Below are positions 29,275-40,444 of a stretch of 64,000 nucleotides of DNA, in pieces. Numbering within the stretch: position 1 is the stretch's first letter; the number at the start of each line of letters is the position of its first letter. A program made the translations under genes and the position numbers. A model generated the notes under the pieces. The model was given only the letters and a program-made list of their open reading frames with translations, was not told the DNA's origin and ran no database searches. The stretch comes from Symsagittifera roscoffensis. Taxonomy: Eukaryota; Xenacoelomorpha; Acoela; Convolutidae. The stretch spans positions 41,105,430 to 41,169,429 of the forward strand of contig NC_087065.1 in assembly GCF_963678635.1 (NCBI RefSeq). Direction: 5' to 3'.

Positions 29275-30366
29275 TTAAATGTAGGGTCGTTTTATTTTCA
29301 TCATTTCCCTGAAAGGAGCTTCGATCCAAATTGATAATGCTATGGAACAGAAATAGCAGCCAACTGAGAACATGAAAGCATGCAATATGTTCGCTGACAT
29401 GAATTCTGTTGCTCGTGCTCCAACCCAGTTGATGAAAACCCAGTGCCAAAGTAGGGTGGAATAAGAGCTGTGACTGGCCAATACCCAGAAAGGATGACTG
29501 AGAAAATCATTCAGTACGCCTCCGTAACCGCTGCCCAGATATGCAATGCATAAGGCCACAAAAACTGGCGATATAATAACCAATATATCAACTAATATGT
29601 CTGCCGAAATTACGCCGAATAAGATCGACCAGAATGGTATAACAATAAATAGAAGTTCAGCCGACCATAAAGCACATTGGGATTTCTTGCCAAGTCCGGG
29701 AACTTTTTGGTTACATAAAAGAAACCCGGCGATAAGTCCAAAACCCCATGCTGGCAGTTGAAAGTAAGGTTGGTAAGCAAAATATTCAAAAAAGTTGAAA
29801 TCATTAACAGCAATCGATAGAGCCACTGCCGCCGTCATTTGAATGAATCCGGAACAGGCAAGGATCGTGATGGTTATTTTTGGGTAAACAAAAAATGCGT
29901 GCCATACTATTGGAGTAAAAATCCAGAGTTGAAAGTTTGCTGCGATGTACCACGTTTGAGGCAAGCACTTCATGTGGTCCAAACTCTTCTGAAAAAAATT
30001 ATTGATGAAGAGAAGGTTTTGCCACAAATCATCTTGACACGAATGAACGAGTCCAGTCGTTTGAATTGTGTTCGGATTTTGACAGCGACCGACTATTCCG
30101 GTTACGAACAGAATTGTTATGATGTAATTAGGTAGCAGCCTTGCCATTCGTTTGAAAACGTACCAGAAGTATCTAAATGTTCCTTCGTATTTCCGTTCCA
30201 TATTTCCGAAAGTGTTCATAGAAACAGAAATTGTGAGCAGCATTGAAGTGCATAAGAAGACAATCTTATATCGAAGGAGGTCGAAGTCGTCGGCCTGTGG
30301 TTCTGTTTTGAGCCATGCTAGTTTTACGGAATTCACCCAAATAACCCCAAAAGTCGCCAATGTCTT
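29275..30366 (-). CDS. NRF-6 / nose-resistant-to-fluoxetine family acyltransferase, last exon
   Basis: This is the C-terminal part of an acyltransferase-3 type multispanning membrane protein (about 363 residues). It has about nine hydrophobic segments. Family landmarks are the F(R/K)RMARLLPNYIITILF helix after a cytoplasmic basic loop, WYIAANFQLWIFTPIVW (the WYLxxDMQxxxxxP-like block), the Trp-rich LLWHWVFINW near the end and the IEAPFREMM tail before the stop. The family in worms and insects moves or acylates lipids and drugs across gut epithelia. In-frame TGA and TAA lie just upstream (about 30396), so the exon must begin near 30366-30390; CATTGAAG before ACATTGGCG is a possible acceptor. 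The first helix reads TFGVIWVN where many relatives have a WVILGH-like motif, so the usual His is absent. The neighbouring exon lies at 34104-34338. Confidence 0.8.
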   Translation of the reverse strand, partial: KTLATFGVIWVNSVKLAWLKTEPQADDFDLLRYKIVFLCTSMLLTISVSMNTFGNMERKYEGTFRYFWYVFKRMARLLPNYIITILFVTGIVGRCQNPNTIQTTGLVHSCQDDLWQNLLFINNFFQKSLDHMKCLPQTWYIAANFQLWIFTPIVWHAFFVYPKITITILACSGFIQMTAAVALSIAVNDFNFFEYFAYQPYFQLPAWGFGLIAGFLLCNQKVPGLGKKSQCALWSAELLFIVIPFWSILFGVISADILVDILVIISPVFVALCIAYLGSGYGGVLNDFLSHPFWVLASHSSYSTLLWHWVFINWVGARATEFMSANILHAFMFSVGCYFCSIALSIWIEAPFREMMKIKRPYI

Positions 30367-30390
30367 CAATGGGGCATCGTCAAAATTAAA

Positions 30391-33300
30391 TTATCACTTT
30401 TTGAACCTATGAATACATTTTGCTACATTAAATTATCCATCCAATTTTAAAGAATGTTTTTTGTATAACGTATTTGTAATTGAAACACAGCAAACTAAGT
30501 ATACTTGAAGACTAAATTTATCGTGAAAAGAGGTGTAGAAACCAAAAAAACTGAATAACTCCGTAACAACTTTTTGTGCCAGAAATAGGGCAATAAAATC
30601 TAAGGACCTTCTTCCATGAGATAAATATTAAAAATTCGCATGTTTCAATCAAAGTTTATTTATTTGATAGAAGTTTTGACGATGATTTCCTTAAGACCGA
30701 AAATGGGTTTCACATCATTCGTGTCTTAATATAAGTACAAGTATTAAAGATGCGTCCCAAATGAGAATCAGTTTTGATGAAACTTAATTATCCAGTTTGC
30801 GGAGACTTCCATTGTGGATCTCGTTCTTTACACGAGAGGGTTATTTGGAATGTTCGCTGAATTTTTCAGATGACATAATTAGTTTGCTACTTTTTCCTGA
30901 TGTACTAATAAACACAATTAACTCTGAAAATCAATTAAGTCGGCCTAAAAAGGCAAATTTTTCGAACATCTGGCCGTCCCCCCTCCCCTTTTAGTGAAAG
31001 TCACTGATCCTACCCTGATTGTGACGCCATTTGTTACTGGGCGTTTTTTTAGTATCTCAGGATCTGTTCTCATATGATAGCTTCCTTTGTGACCCATCTA
31101 TCATACTTGTACCTTGAAGCGAGATGGCGTAGTGTTGAGACAGGTTGCGAAAAAGTGAGAAACAAAGAAGCAATTGGTTAATTGTTGACTGGTTCTGCAA
31201 CTGGTCTTGGATTTTCAACATATCCATTTCTGCTGTGGTTCCATAGCTACCTAAAACAATGTAAGATAGTGTTCATTCATTTTTACGAGGGAAAAGACGA
31301 TCGTCCGTGCTGTTCACTTTCTCTGTGACAACCGCTTCTCCAAATTAAGATCTTCATTCTCTTTGAAAATCTCTGAGACGATACATTGTGAACATCATCA
31401 TTCCTCTATTATTTAAACGCAACGCCAAATGCTCTATAAACGCAATATTTAAGTTAATAATCAGATGAATGTCGCCAAAGTGAAAACAGTGGTTCAAAAA
31501 TTTTTGCAAACAACTGTTAAACAGGGCGACTGACGTTTACACTTTGCACCTCTTGCAAAAACACAAACATATCATTGCAAGCTAGCAGAAAGAAAATCAA
31601 AGGCAATCCACAAGTCGAAAAACCAGTTACAAAACTAAGATTACAAGTTAAAACAGATAAATTCCTATTGAGCATGATAATTCTTTGTCGTAAAAAACTT
31701 CTGAAAAAGTACTGAATTTTCAAGTTTTTGCGCTCCCCCTTCGGGAGCACAGAAAGTGAAAGAAAAAACTATATACTGTTCAAATGACGCTAAATTAGTT
31801 AAGAAATTGAAAAATTTAGTACGTGAGGTCTAATATAGTTTTAAGCAAAAAGCTTGAAGCACACGTGCTTTGGCAACCAAGTTGACAAAATATGAGCAGA
31901 CAGCCATTAGATCGACGATTTTCCTTCGGCTTTAAAAAATAGGTTCTGGCCAGATTACATTCCAGGGCCTTTGCCATCCCAAGGGTATTTTTTATATACA
32001 GGCCAAGTATGCCGCAAGCGCTACTGAAATGTATTTATTTTTTTAAAAGCCAAGCTATCAAAAGAATCAAGTGATTTTGATAATCAAATTGTTCTCCCAA
32101 AAAAATCAGATTCCGATTTGACAACGCTTGTTAATCGCTAGCCTATTTAGCTCTCTCATTAGACCTCACAGAAAATTATTATCCCCCAAAAGATCAGAAA
32201 CAACGTGCGCTTGTCTTTTTTTTGTTACTAGGCAACTGGGATAAAACGGGAAAAAGCCCTGTTCTCGAAGAGCCTTAAAAATTATCATATATTAAAACAT
32301 TTTAACATACATAGCTTTCTTTGTAAAACCTACTTTTAGGCGAACCAACTCAAAACATAACAAGGATAGCCGGTTACTGCTCGAGTAGTCCAGGGTGTTC
32401 CGACCATAGTCTTAAAAAATACAACAAAAAAGTTTTTTTTTTTTAAATTATTGTAGTTTTGTTTTCGGCGCGGTGTGATAAAAGTAGCTGAACAAAAAAC
32501 TAGAGATTAGGCAGATTGGACATTCATAGTAAATTAAGCAAATTAATAAACAATTTTTGAAAACGGCTAGAAAAACAAGAAAATTTTTTTTAAAAAAGCA
32601 AAAATATTTCATTTTGTTGCAGTTTTTTGAACTTTGTAAGTTTTTGATTCCAAAAAGGCGCTAAAATACTAAGAAAAACTAAATTATTCGAATAAAACTA
32701 AGTATTTACCTTTTAAATTAAGCTATTAGTAGCTTTTGAGCTCTTAAAATAAGCTACATTCGCTCGCTTTGTTAGGTCGAATTGAGAAGAAAAACCAAAA
32801 TTTTCAAACCATTTTTCTCTACACTCGGAATTTTTTTGATTTTTTACGTTGTTCGATTCACGACTGAAAGGGCTTCAAAATGACATATCACTCAACCTAG
32901 TCCCATGATTAATTTTAGTGCATGAATTCTAGCGGAAAACAAAAAAAAACAAAGAAACAAACCCGAATACAAAGTTCTTCCCTAATTTCAATGGTCGGAA
33001 CAAAAAAATTAGGGCTCTCGAAGTTTTTTCGCGCCGATAGCTTGCTTTAAAAGCGTCCTATCGTTTGTAAATCTTTCATGCTATGAAATTCAATTGAATT
33101 ACTCTACAGTTTCATTTGTTGAATAGCCCAATTTCATTTGTTTAAAACCATTTCGAGCGTTTAAAACAAATGAAATGTTTCAAATTATTGTTGATAATTT
33201 GTTTAAAAAAACTTGATTTTTTGCGAACAAATGAGCTATCAAAAAAATAAATCAAATTTTTCAATGCTTGCCTTAGACAACTTAGATTTGCAAAGCAATG

Positions 33301-34103
33301 CAAGCCATCAAAAAAACGTATAAGTTCACAAGTTGAAAGTTCGCGTTGGAAACTTTTCTTCTGTGAATCAATTCGAGGAAAACTAAAACAATTCGTTTCA
33401 GCTCTTGGTTAGTTTGCGTCGGAAACTTTTGTTTGCTCCGCTCAAGCTGTCTAAACAGCTTGAATTCGTTGAAAATTTCATCGCTCGAATGGTTTGCTTA
33501 ACAAGTTTTATCCATTGCACTCCAATTTAACGCATTGAAACAAAAGGTTTCAATTTTTTATCGCCCGAATAGTTCACTTGAAAATCTTCGAAGTCTTGTA
33601 AACCAAATGCAGCTATCAAAACAGCTTGAAATATTCTAGAGTTTTATTGCTTGATAGGTTGCTTGAAAACCCTTAAACCGTTAACTCCACGACTCAGGTA
33701 CCCGATGTGATAGCTAGCTTCGGAATCTTTCAATTTAGAGTGAACCAAAAATTTGGAACTATTGCTATGCTTAAAGCTGGTTTCAAAACAAGTCATTGCT
33801 TTGCGATCCAAACTAAGGCATCAAAACAACTTGACAAGTTTTAATATTTGATAGCTTGCTTTAGAAAAATTAATTAACACTATGCAAACATTTTGAACTG
33901 TTCGAAATTCATTGCTAAAAAGCTTGCTTCGTAAAAAATGTAAAAAAAAATGATATATTTTAAATCAATGTACTGTTGACTTCCTAAACAAATAGGATTA
34001 AAGTTTCCTTGGTAAATGGACTTGCTAGTTGGTGGAAACACGTTAACCCGGTATATTTTTGCTGTTTAAACGGCCGAGGAGCATATTTAGGTTAAATACT
34101 TAC
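30391..34103 (-). other. Probable intron of the NRF-6-like gene, about 3.7 kb, repeat-derived
   Basis: No convincing exon is seen. An open minus-strand stretch after TTTTCAG near 30936-30860 (LIVFISTSGKSSKLIM) resembles the link between the first helix and the acyltransferase core but ends in a stop without a donor. The rest is AT-rich, including 33000-33930 with degenerate repeated phrases and a relative of the 25.15-kb repeat inverted at about 32850-32930. Confidence 0.35.
33000..33930. repeat. Degenerate repeats built on AGCTATCAAAACAGCTTGAA-like phrases
   Basis: Phrases such as GAGCTATCAAAAAAATAAATC (33230), AAGCTGTCTAAACAGCTTGAA (33444), CAGCTATCAAAACAGCTTGA (33610), GGCATCAAAACAACTTGACA (33818) and GATAGCTTGCTTTAGAAAA (33848) recur every 130-220 bp, each flanked by TTGCTTGAAAA-like sequence. 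AAACAGCTTGAA and GCTTGATAG also give local inverted pairs. It looks like an old minisatellite or an inner part of a repeat element. Confidence 0.4.
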
Positions 34104-34338
34104 CTGGAGGCGAATTAGGGTTGGTCGATGGGTTGACAATAGCAGCTGCATTTGTCATAGAAGTTGTGCTAAATATGCTTCCTGACCTAATGCTTCTCGC
34201 CGTGAAGCTCCTCGCACTGTAGGTCGCGTCAAACAGGATCGAATGATTCCTATAGAGGTCAAACGCAGTTCCCAAAAAGGTCATCGCAACCAAAACTGCC
34301 AATATTATAAGGGCAATTACAAGGTAAACGTCTTCCAT
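34104..34338 (-). CDS. NRF-6-like gene, upstream exon with first transmembrane helix
   Basis: The minus strand encodes MEDVYLVIALIILAVLVAM, a single strong hydrophobic helix followed by GTAFDLYR and a Ser/Thr-rich segment, ending at a consensus donor (CTCCAG followed by GTAAGT, intron start at 34103). NRF-6 proteins have this layout (one helix ending L-G-T-x-x-D-L, then a linker) just before the acyltransferase-3 core, whose last exon lies at 29275-30366 on the same strand. I place the coding start at the ATG at 34338, but the frame is open a little further (to a TAG near 34366), so this could be an internal exon with an acceptor nearby. The N-terminal extracellular NRF domain was not found. 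Confidence 0.55.
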
Positions 34339-34641
34339 TTTGATCAAATCAAAAAAATATCCTGGCTACTGTGAACTTTGAGAAAGCTATTTTAAGTTAG
34401 ATAAATTTAATCGGTGAAACCTGGAGTATTTTAATAAAACCTGGAAGTTGAATATGCATGAAGTGATTTGAATTTGAGCTATACGCTTTATTGATGTTGA
34501 GAGAGCCACTTTAAAATCGGTGAAACCTATGGTGTTCTTTGTGGCAACATGTGAAATGAACAGATTTCACTGTTTAAGTTTGGCCAGCGGTTACCAGCGA
34601 AAAATTGAAATCGTTTGATCTAATTCTGAAAGGTATAAATC
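34339..34641. other. Upstream of the NRF-like exon, no further exon identified
   Basis: AT-rich. Two partly similar phrases occur, ATCGGTGAAACCTGGAGTAT (34410) and AATCGGTGAAACCTATGGTG (34513), a local duplication. No gene seen. Confidence 0.4.
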
Positions 34642-34720
34642 AGGGTGGATTTAGGTGAACGGATTCGCCCCCCGATCTGAGAGGTTCAAGTCTCTCACCA
34701 CTCAAACGACACCCTTTTAG
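34642..34720 (+). mobile_element. Fragment of the CAGGGGCGGAT MITE family
   Basis: CAGGGTGGATTTAGGTGAAC and GGATTCGCCCCCCGA resemble the left end and first inner part of the 37212-37543 MITE (CAGGGGCGGATTTAGGGGG, CGGATTCGACCCCC). It is truncated. A tRNA-like B box (GGTTCAAGTCTC) in it is inherited from the element. Confidence 0.4.
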
Positions 34721-34949
34721 TACCATTCTGCGTCATCCATATTCGGCCACCGATCCTAAAATGTATCTAAATGCACCTTTTGAGCCAAAATAATTTCCAA
34801 AGACCTTGGTACTCAAAGCACTAAGGGTTGGACGGTACTGCATTTACAAAGCATAGAAAACGACCTGAATTGTGTTAGAGCTGTCTTTCAAAAATGGTAT
34901 AACGAAAGTCAACATTTCTGTATCCAGTACTACGTTATGCACACAAATT

Positions 34950-35475
34950 CAATTTGGCATAAAAATTTTTGTTACTGGAAAATGTTTGCTTCAGTACAAA
35001 ATTCTATTTGCCCTTGAAAAAAATATATATTGGGGCATTTTCATAATTACTTGGAAAAAATTTGTGTCGCCATCAAAAAATTGCTAGTCATACAATTTCC
35101 ATATATGGGAATTGTATGATGAGCATTTTTTCAAAACAAATTTTCGGTTTTTTCATCACCCGACTGTTTTATTAGAATCAAACAGCCGCAGAAATTAGTT
35201 TAATTTTTTTCAACTATTTTTCGAAAATGTACCAAAAATTTATGACAAGCATTTTTCCATACACTTGATGTATGGAATTGTATGATAAGCATTTTCAGTG
35301 TGTGGAGGTCAACTCGGGTTGCCAAATATATCCGACACTTGGTAAGAATCTAAAAACAGTTTCAAAACTTAAACCTTTGAATCTACACTCCACTTTCTAA
35401 ACTAGAAGAACCCAGTGATCATTCAAAATTTGTTGATTCCTTTAAAGACAAGTTGGGTAACAAAACTGTTGTTAC
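34950..35475 (+). repeat. Direct repeat copy 1 with a 30-bp palindrome
   Basis: About 500 bp recur at 36545-37045 in the same orientation (offset about 1.58 kb), ending in both places with CACTCCACTTTCTAAACTAG and AGAAGAACCCAGTGA. The copy contains the near-perfect palindrome 35089-35118 (CATACAATTTCCATATATGG plus GAATTGTATG, one mismatched pair) and a second foldback around TCCATACACTTGATGTATGGA (about 35257-35277). Confidence 0.65.
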
Positions 35476-35524
35476 CATTGACAGATTTTTTAAAAAATCG
35501 TTGATAATATTAACAAACACTGAA

Positions 35525-35660
35525 GCGCAGAGGCGGATCTAGGATTTTCACATCGCGGGCGGATTTTCAAAAATTTTTTTAAAGTTGAGTTTATTGGTTT
35601 TCCGTGCGCTCCCAAAACAGTAAAAAGACCCTGTTTTGGCCATATTTTTACCGCAGAAAA
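35525..35660 (-). mobile_element. Truncated copy of the CAGGGGCGGAT MITE
   Basis: CAGAGGCGGATCTAGGATTT at 35530 matches the right end of the 37212-37543 MITE read from outside (CAGGGGCGGATCTAGGATTT), and AAAAAGACCCTGTTTTGGCC with ACCGCAGAAAA matches its inner part. The far end is missing. Orientation is opposite to that copy. Confidence 0.5.
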
Positions 35661-36544
35661 CTTGACCAGTGATAATGGAGATAGTCCTTAAAACCACGAA
35701 ATAAATTAATTTCTTCAGGGGGAAACACTAGAAGCTGTGTTTCATAAGATTTCGCTAGTTATGGCTTTTGCAACCGTCGCACATCATTTGTAAACTATTA
35801 GCCTTACCTAAATAAATTGGAATGCAAACCATAAAACACTAAATGCATAAATAGAACTGGAAGTTGTCAAAAAGTTTGACTCTGATTTCGTATGCATTAA
35901 AGTTTTTAACACCCAATAAACCAAATGTAGCACGAACGAGCCGGAATTGTTGGCTATTGTTTGGAATTGCAAAAGTTTTCGAAACCTTCGCTCGCGATTA
36001 ATATTCGACTTACTTGCAATTTACAGGAATAACTTTTTGTATAGTTGACTAGTTAAACCAAAACCCGTAGTTTGAAGAACTTGGTTCCAAAGTAAGTGTT
36101 AAACGCTTCGTCATAATTTTTTTACAGACTTATGTAAGCATACATGCAATTCTTTGTTAAAAATCTCTAAACGGAAAAATAATTCTAAAGCCGGTATGGT
36201 ATGATCATCTTGGAATTCCTTTACAGTGATTGACGTGTGTTCAAAGTCTACTGCCGCTACGCATAAAATTTTTGAGTCATTCCGTTCCAGCTGAGTCTGT
36301 GTCATGGCACCTGATGAACAGCTAGATTGAGAAAAATACCAGAGTTCCCGGGTTGACCAAAACTTTTTATCATACAATTTCCGTGAAACAAAAACTTCTT
36401 TCCATACAGTTCTATACGTACAAAAAAATGAGTGAAATCTCTATGACCAGCATTTTTCCATATATGAAAATAGTATGACAAGTATTTTTCCATAAACAAA
36501 AATTGATTTCTGATATAAAAATTGATTTCACAAATATAACTTAA
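35661..36544. other. Intergenic, one unassigned ORF
   Basis: A minus-strand ORF at 36111-36377 (88 codons) reads like plausible protein (SKILCVAAVDFEHTSITVKE) but matches no family I know and has no clear splice sites. It may be an unrecognised upstream exon of the NRF-like gene, or chance. CCATATATGAAAATAGTATG near 36460 is a partial relative of the 35.1-kb palindrome. Confidence 0.3.
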
Positions 36545-37045
36545 TTTTTTTTTTGTGGAAAATGTTTGTTTGAGTACAAAATTCGATTAGCGGTTGAAAA
36601 AAAAAAGTTTGGGACAATGTCAAAATTACTCGAATTTTTTTGTCGCCATCAAAAAAGTGCAAGTATTACAATTTCCATATATGGGAATTGTATGATTAGT
36701 TTTTTTTCAAAAAACTAAAATTTTGGTTTTTTCATCACCAGACTGTTTTATTAGAATCAAACAGCCACAGAAATTATTTGTCTTTTCCATTTTTCGAAAT
36801 TGTTTGGAAACTGTATGACAAGTATTTTTTCATACATTTCATGCATAGAATTGTTTGATAAGCATTTTTGGTGCATGGAGGTCAACCCGGGTCGCCAAAT
36901 GTATTCGGCACATGGTAAGAATCTAAAGAAAGTTTCAAAAAATTAAACCTCCGAATCTACACTCCACTTTCTAAACTAGAAGAACCCAGTGAAACATTTC
37001 AATCAGATTTTGCTGATTCTTGTAAAGACACGTTGGGTAGCTACT
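36545..37045 (+). repeat. Direct repeat copy 2 with palindrome
   Basis: Second copy of the 34950-35475 unit, with the palindrome at 36667-36692 (TACAATTTCCATATATGGGA and following). The two copies differ by many substitutions and small indels, so the duplication is not recent. No coding potential. Confidence 0.65.
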
Positions 37046-37211
37046 GATTTTACACATGGGCTCGTCAGCCAAAAAATAATTAAGGGTTCGCCAGCTAAAA
37101 ATGGATGCCTCAAATTAGTACAAACTAGACTCTTTGGGTCATTAGGGGGTCGAATCCCTAAGGAGGCAAGGAAAGTCCTCCATCCCCACTCTAGATCAGC
37201 TGGTGCTGAAG

Positions 37212-37543
37212 CAGGGGCGGATTTAGGGGGGGGGGCGGAGGCCTCTCACGGATTCGACCCCCACCGACCCAAAGGGTCCCTCCCCTCTGACTTATTTTGA
37301 GATATCCACTTTTGGCTGACGGACTCTAAATTTTTTCTAATGGCGATTTTGGCGCCAATATATACTTATTTTAAGTGGGGGAGAGCGCGTTAAAAATTGT
37401 TACCAAAAAGTGTCCAAAAACGCCTTTTTAGCCAGTTTTTTTTTCAAAATTTTGCCTGCGGCGCAGAAATTTGGGCCAAAACAGGGACTTTTTGGTGCTT
37501 TGGAAAAGTCTCCCCCCTCGAGAAAATCCTAGATCCGCCCCTG
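37212..37543. mobile_element. hAT-like MITE, 332 bp, CAGGGGCGGAT inverted repeats
   Basis: The left end CAGGGGCGGATTTAGGGGGG and the right end CCTAGATCCGCCCCTG are inverted repeats. The flanks TGCTGAAG (37204-37211) and TGCTGACG (37544-37551) match at 7 of 8 bases, an 8-bp target duplication typical of hAT. A second, partial right end (GATCCGCCCCTG, 37555-37566) follows at once, a relic of a neighbouring insertion. No ORF inside; non-autonomous. Confidence 0.75.
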
Positions 37544-37789
37544 TGCTGACGCGAGATCCGCCCCTGTATTTTGTGAATTGAAAGTCGATTCCACAAGAAG
37601 AACGTTCTCTTTGTTCTTCTTTTGTCCTCTCATTTCCTTTTGTTGTTCCGTTCAATTTGAAAATGTTTAAAAACTGAACAAAAAATTCGGATAGACACAC
37701 ATCACTGGATAAACACAGACCAAATTGTGCTCCTATCAAGTGCATAATCTGGCCTCGTAATGACATGCGGTTCGAGCCTACGCGTTTGA

Positions 37790-38300
37790 TTATTGTTCCA
37801 ACTTTTGACGCACCGACAGAATATCTGTGCTCGCTGTTTTTTTTTCTAACAAATTTCAATTTTTCAGCTTGCAATATTTGACAGTGTTTAAAAAATGTCA
37901 ATCAAAGGCAATTGTTGACTTGAGCTCAAATTCAGAAAGTATTTTACCTGTGACTTTTTCTAATAAACTTATTGGTTTTCCAAGTGGCCAAGTTGTACAG
38001 TTTGGAATAACCAAAACACAATTTATTTTGTGCTATTAACGCGTGAGCGGAGTTTTAATCTGTCTAAGAAATCATTTCTATTTGATATGAGCCATGCTAA
38101 CTGCTTTGATGAATACTTTGGTACCTGCGAATTATATCACTTTGCACCTTACATAGCGCGTGGGAGATAAGTTTTCTAAACAAAATTTAGAAACGGTTTC
38201 CCTTTTTCATAACTTTTTTTTGAAATCTAAATTTTTTCGAAAACTTTTAAAAGCAATTGGAATTGTCAGGGCTAAGCTTTGATGCAAATAAATTTGTTTG
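37790..38300 (+). repeat. Helentron-like non-autonomous repeat, diverged copy
   Basis: ATTGTTCCAACTTTTGACGC, GAATATCTGTGCTCGCTGTT, CAGCTTGCAATATTTGACAG and CAATTTATTTTGTGCTATTAACGCGTG align in order with the better copy at 42915-43392 (ATTGTTCCGACTTTCG, GAATATTTGTGCTCGGGGTG, GTTATTAACGCGTAAGCGGAG, CTTAATATGGCGTGTGGGGG). Its right side decays near 38290 (TCAGGGCTAAGCTTTGATG in place of the terminal hairpin). Confidence 0.5.
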
Positions 38301-38591
38301 ATACCTAATACCTAGCTCATCCCGCACTTATTGTGGTTCCAATTTGAAATCAAGTAAACTAAATGGTCTTGTTGATTCCATATACATCTCAATTTTTATG
38401 TCTTAAAATTTTATACATTAGCAGTCCGAAAAGTTAGGTCAATTTCGAGACCAGTTAAGAGACAGTCGGAATTTTAAGGACTTTTCCCTGGTATACGAGC
38501 TGTCTGGTTTTATCTGTTAGGTGGTTGTCAAAATAACAAATTCAGCTCATACAGCTTTTTTCAATTTTTACAAGTGTTTGGTTTCTATAAA
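38301..38591. other. Intergenic, nothing seen
   Basis: AT-rich sequence without ORF or repeat that I could relate to others in the window. Confidence 0.5.
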
Positions 38592-38790
38592 GCATCCGTG
38601 GCTGAGTGGTTAGCAGCGTGTGAGCCTCGTAATCTCTAGGTTTTCGGTATGAATCTCAGTCGTAGCCGTTTGTTTGCTAATTCGAGGCTTATTTCTACTT
38701 TTTCTTATTGCTTTTTGTAGAACTGCTTTTTTCGTGTTCTCGCTAGTGTCTGCGAAGCGAAGCTTTGCCTCTGTGTAGAAGATTAGGAGA
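38592..38790 (+). repeat. tRNA-derived SINE head or tRNA pseudogene
   Basis: CCGTGGCTGAGTGGTTAGCA is an excellent RNA polymerase III A box of the Ser/Leu tRNA type, and 40 nt later GGTATGAATCTC is a degraded B box (consensus GGTTCGANTCC). The anticodon stem does not pair properly, so it is not a functional tRNA. The following T-rich sequence ends with TGCGAAGCGAAGCTTTGCCT, a hairpin phrase also found at 26138, 27618 and 28677, perhaps the 3' end of the same repeat family. Confidence 0.45.
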
Positions 38791-39919
38791 AAAAAGACGA
38801 AAAAATTGAAATGGCATTAGGCCCGAACTGTGAAAAACAATTAGCACCAAAAAAATTTGCTTAAATTCTCAGCAAGTTTTGTCTTCATCTTTTTGGGCTA
38901 AAATCAACCCAATATGAGAAAAACGCGTTCTAACTTTTTAAGCTGTACTCGTTTTGTCGGCATAATTTAAAACAGCAAGGTTTAGTTTCAAAAACAAAAG
39001 GAACCAATTAAAAAAAGGGCAAAAAGGAACCAGTTAGGTGAATTAGTTTTGTTGGAAGAAAAAGCATGTAATCTAGTGACCTATTTTTGGACCTTAAATA
39101 GATTTTATCAAAATAATGTTTGCTTTTATTCCTAATGCGGCAAACATCAAAAACGAAAAGCAATAATAGTTTTTTATTTAAAACTAAAAAAAACTAATAT
39201 TTTTTGTTTATAAATGCACAACTGAAAGTTGTTGTTGAACAAAATTCTAAATTATTTGTATATTTGTATGCTTTTACTTTAAAAAATCTATGCTAAGACT
39301 TCATATTAAAAACGCACACCAAGTTCGAATTCAACCAGGGAAGTTTTATTCAGGAAAGTCATTAGAATATTGAAAAAGAACATACGTTGCACTGAGCTAG
39401 AATTATTTTGGTGGCTTGAAACATTTTTTTTAGCTTCATTAGTTCTTGATCGTTTAATAATAGAAACAATTTTGATTAATTGGAAGTAATTGTGGCTTAA
39501 GGGAGTTTTGCAAAGACCGTTTATACTAATTGTTTTTTCAGATCAACTTTTTGGCAGGGTGCTCACTAGATTAGTATAAATTTTTCTTACCATAAAAATT
39601 TAAAAATTTGAAAACGTATCATTAGGCATAATTTAAATGGCGTTAGATCTCAAAAATACAAAACAAAGTAATAAATTACCCGAATTGAAACTTGCATTTT
39701 TCAGAAAAAAACCACGAGCAATTGAAACGTCTAGCAATCAAGACGCGAATAAGTTTCGCAAATATATAAAAATAGTGATAGATTGAGTTATATGTAGAGA
39801 CAGCATAAGCCTGTAGTGGCTTGAACCGAGTACTAGCGCTGAGTTCGCTGCCTGTTGCTCAAACCGAACCAGTGCACTTCAATTGGTGCAATTTCTAAAC
39901 CAGCTGCGATATTCAAAAT
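38791..39919. other. Intergenic, no gene seen
   Basis: AT-rich, without ORFs over about 60 codons that look real and without recognisable repeats, apart from frequent A runs. Confidence 0.5.
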
Positions 39920-40435
39920 TTTTGAATATTTTAAAGAGATTCACAGAATACTTGTGCTCGGGGTGAGTTTTTTCTTCAGACAAATTTCACTTATTAACTA
40001 GCAATATTTAGAGGATTTTTATATTTAAAGGTACTGTTGTTTTGAGTTTAGATTTAGTTTTTTTTACCTGTGATTATTTTTGTAAAAGTTGTGGGGGTTT
40101 GAAGATTGCCAATTTGGGACAATTCACGCGCGATGTGTTTCGTACTTTTAACGCGTAAACGATAATTAATCAGTATTGAAAATCGTTCCGGCTTGAATTG
40201 GAGCATGATCTCTAGTTTATTTTTGATAATTTGCAACATGCTTAATGTATATCTTTTTGTGCTTTACATAGCGTGTGAGAGGATGATTCTTAAAAACATC
40301 AAAAATAATTTTTGAAGTTTTTTCTCTTGTTTTGAAAATTTCTTAAAATATTTATTTTACCCCATAAAATTTAAAACGCAGTCGACACATTTAGTGCTTC
40401 GCCTTGATAGGATCAGTCTTTTCCCCTTATACTAA
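39920..40435 (+). repeat. Helentron-like non-autonomous repeat, diverged copy
   Basis: GAATACTTGTGCTCGGGGTG, ACTAGCAATATTTAGAGGAT, TTTTGTAAAAGTTGTGGGGGTTTG, AATTTGGGACAATTCACGCG, TTAACGCGTAAACGATAATT and the terminal block GCAGTCGACACATTTAGTGCTTCGCCTTGAT follow the order of the 42917 copy. The 5' palindrome is lost. A run of TGACTATGTAGACTTTTTT-like units follows at 40445-40550. Confidence 0.55.
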
Positions 40436-40444
40436 TTTAGATTT

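Noticed and set aside
34640-34720. tRNA-like B box GGTTCAAGTCTC
   Set aside because: The surrounding sequence matches the end of the CAGGGGCGGAT MITE family, and no paired cloverleaf can be drawn.
36111-36377. Minus-strand 88-codon ORF as N-terminal NRF exon
   Set aside because: Composition is plausible, but no NRF cysteine pattern and no splice sites could be supported; mentioned only as unassigned.
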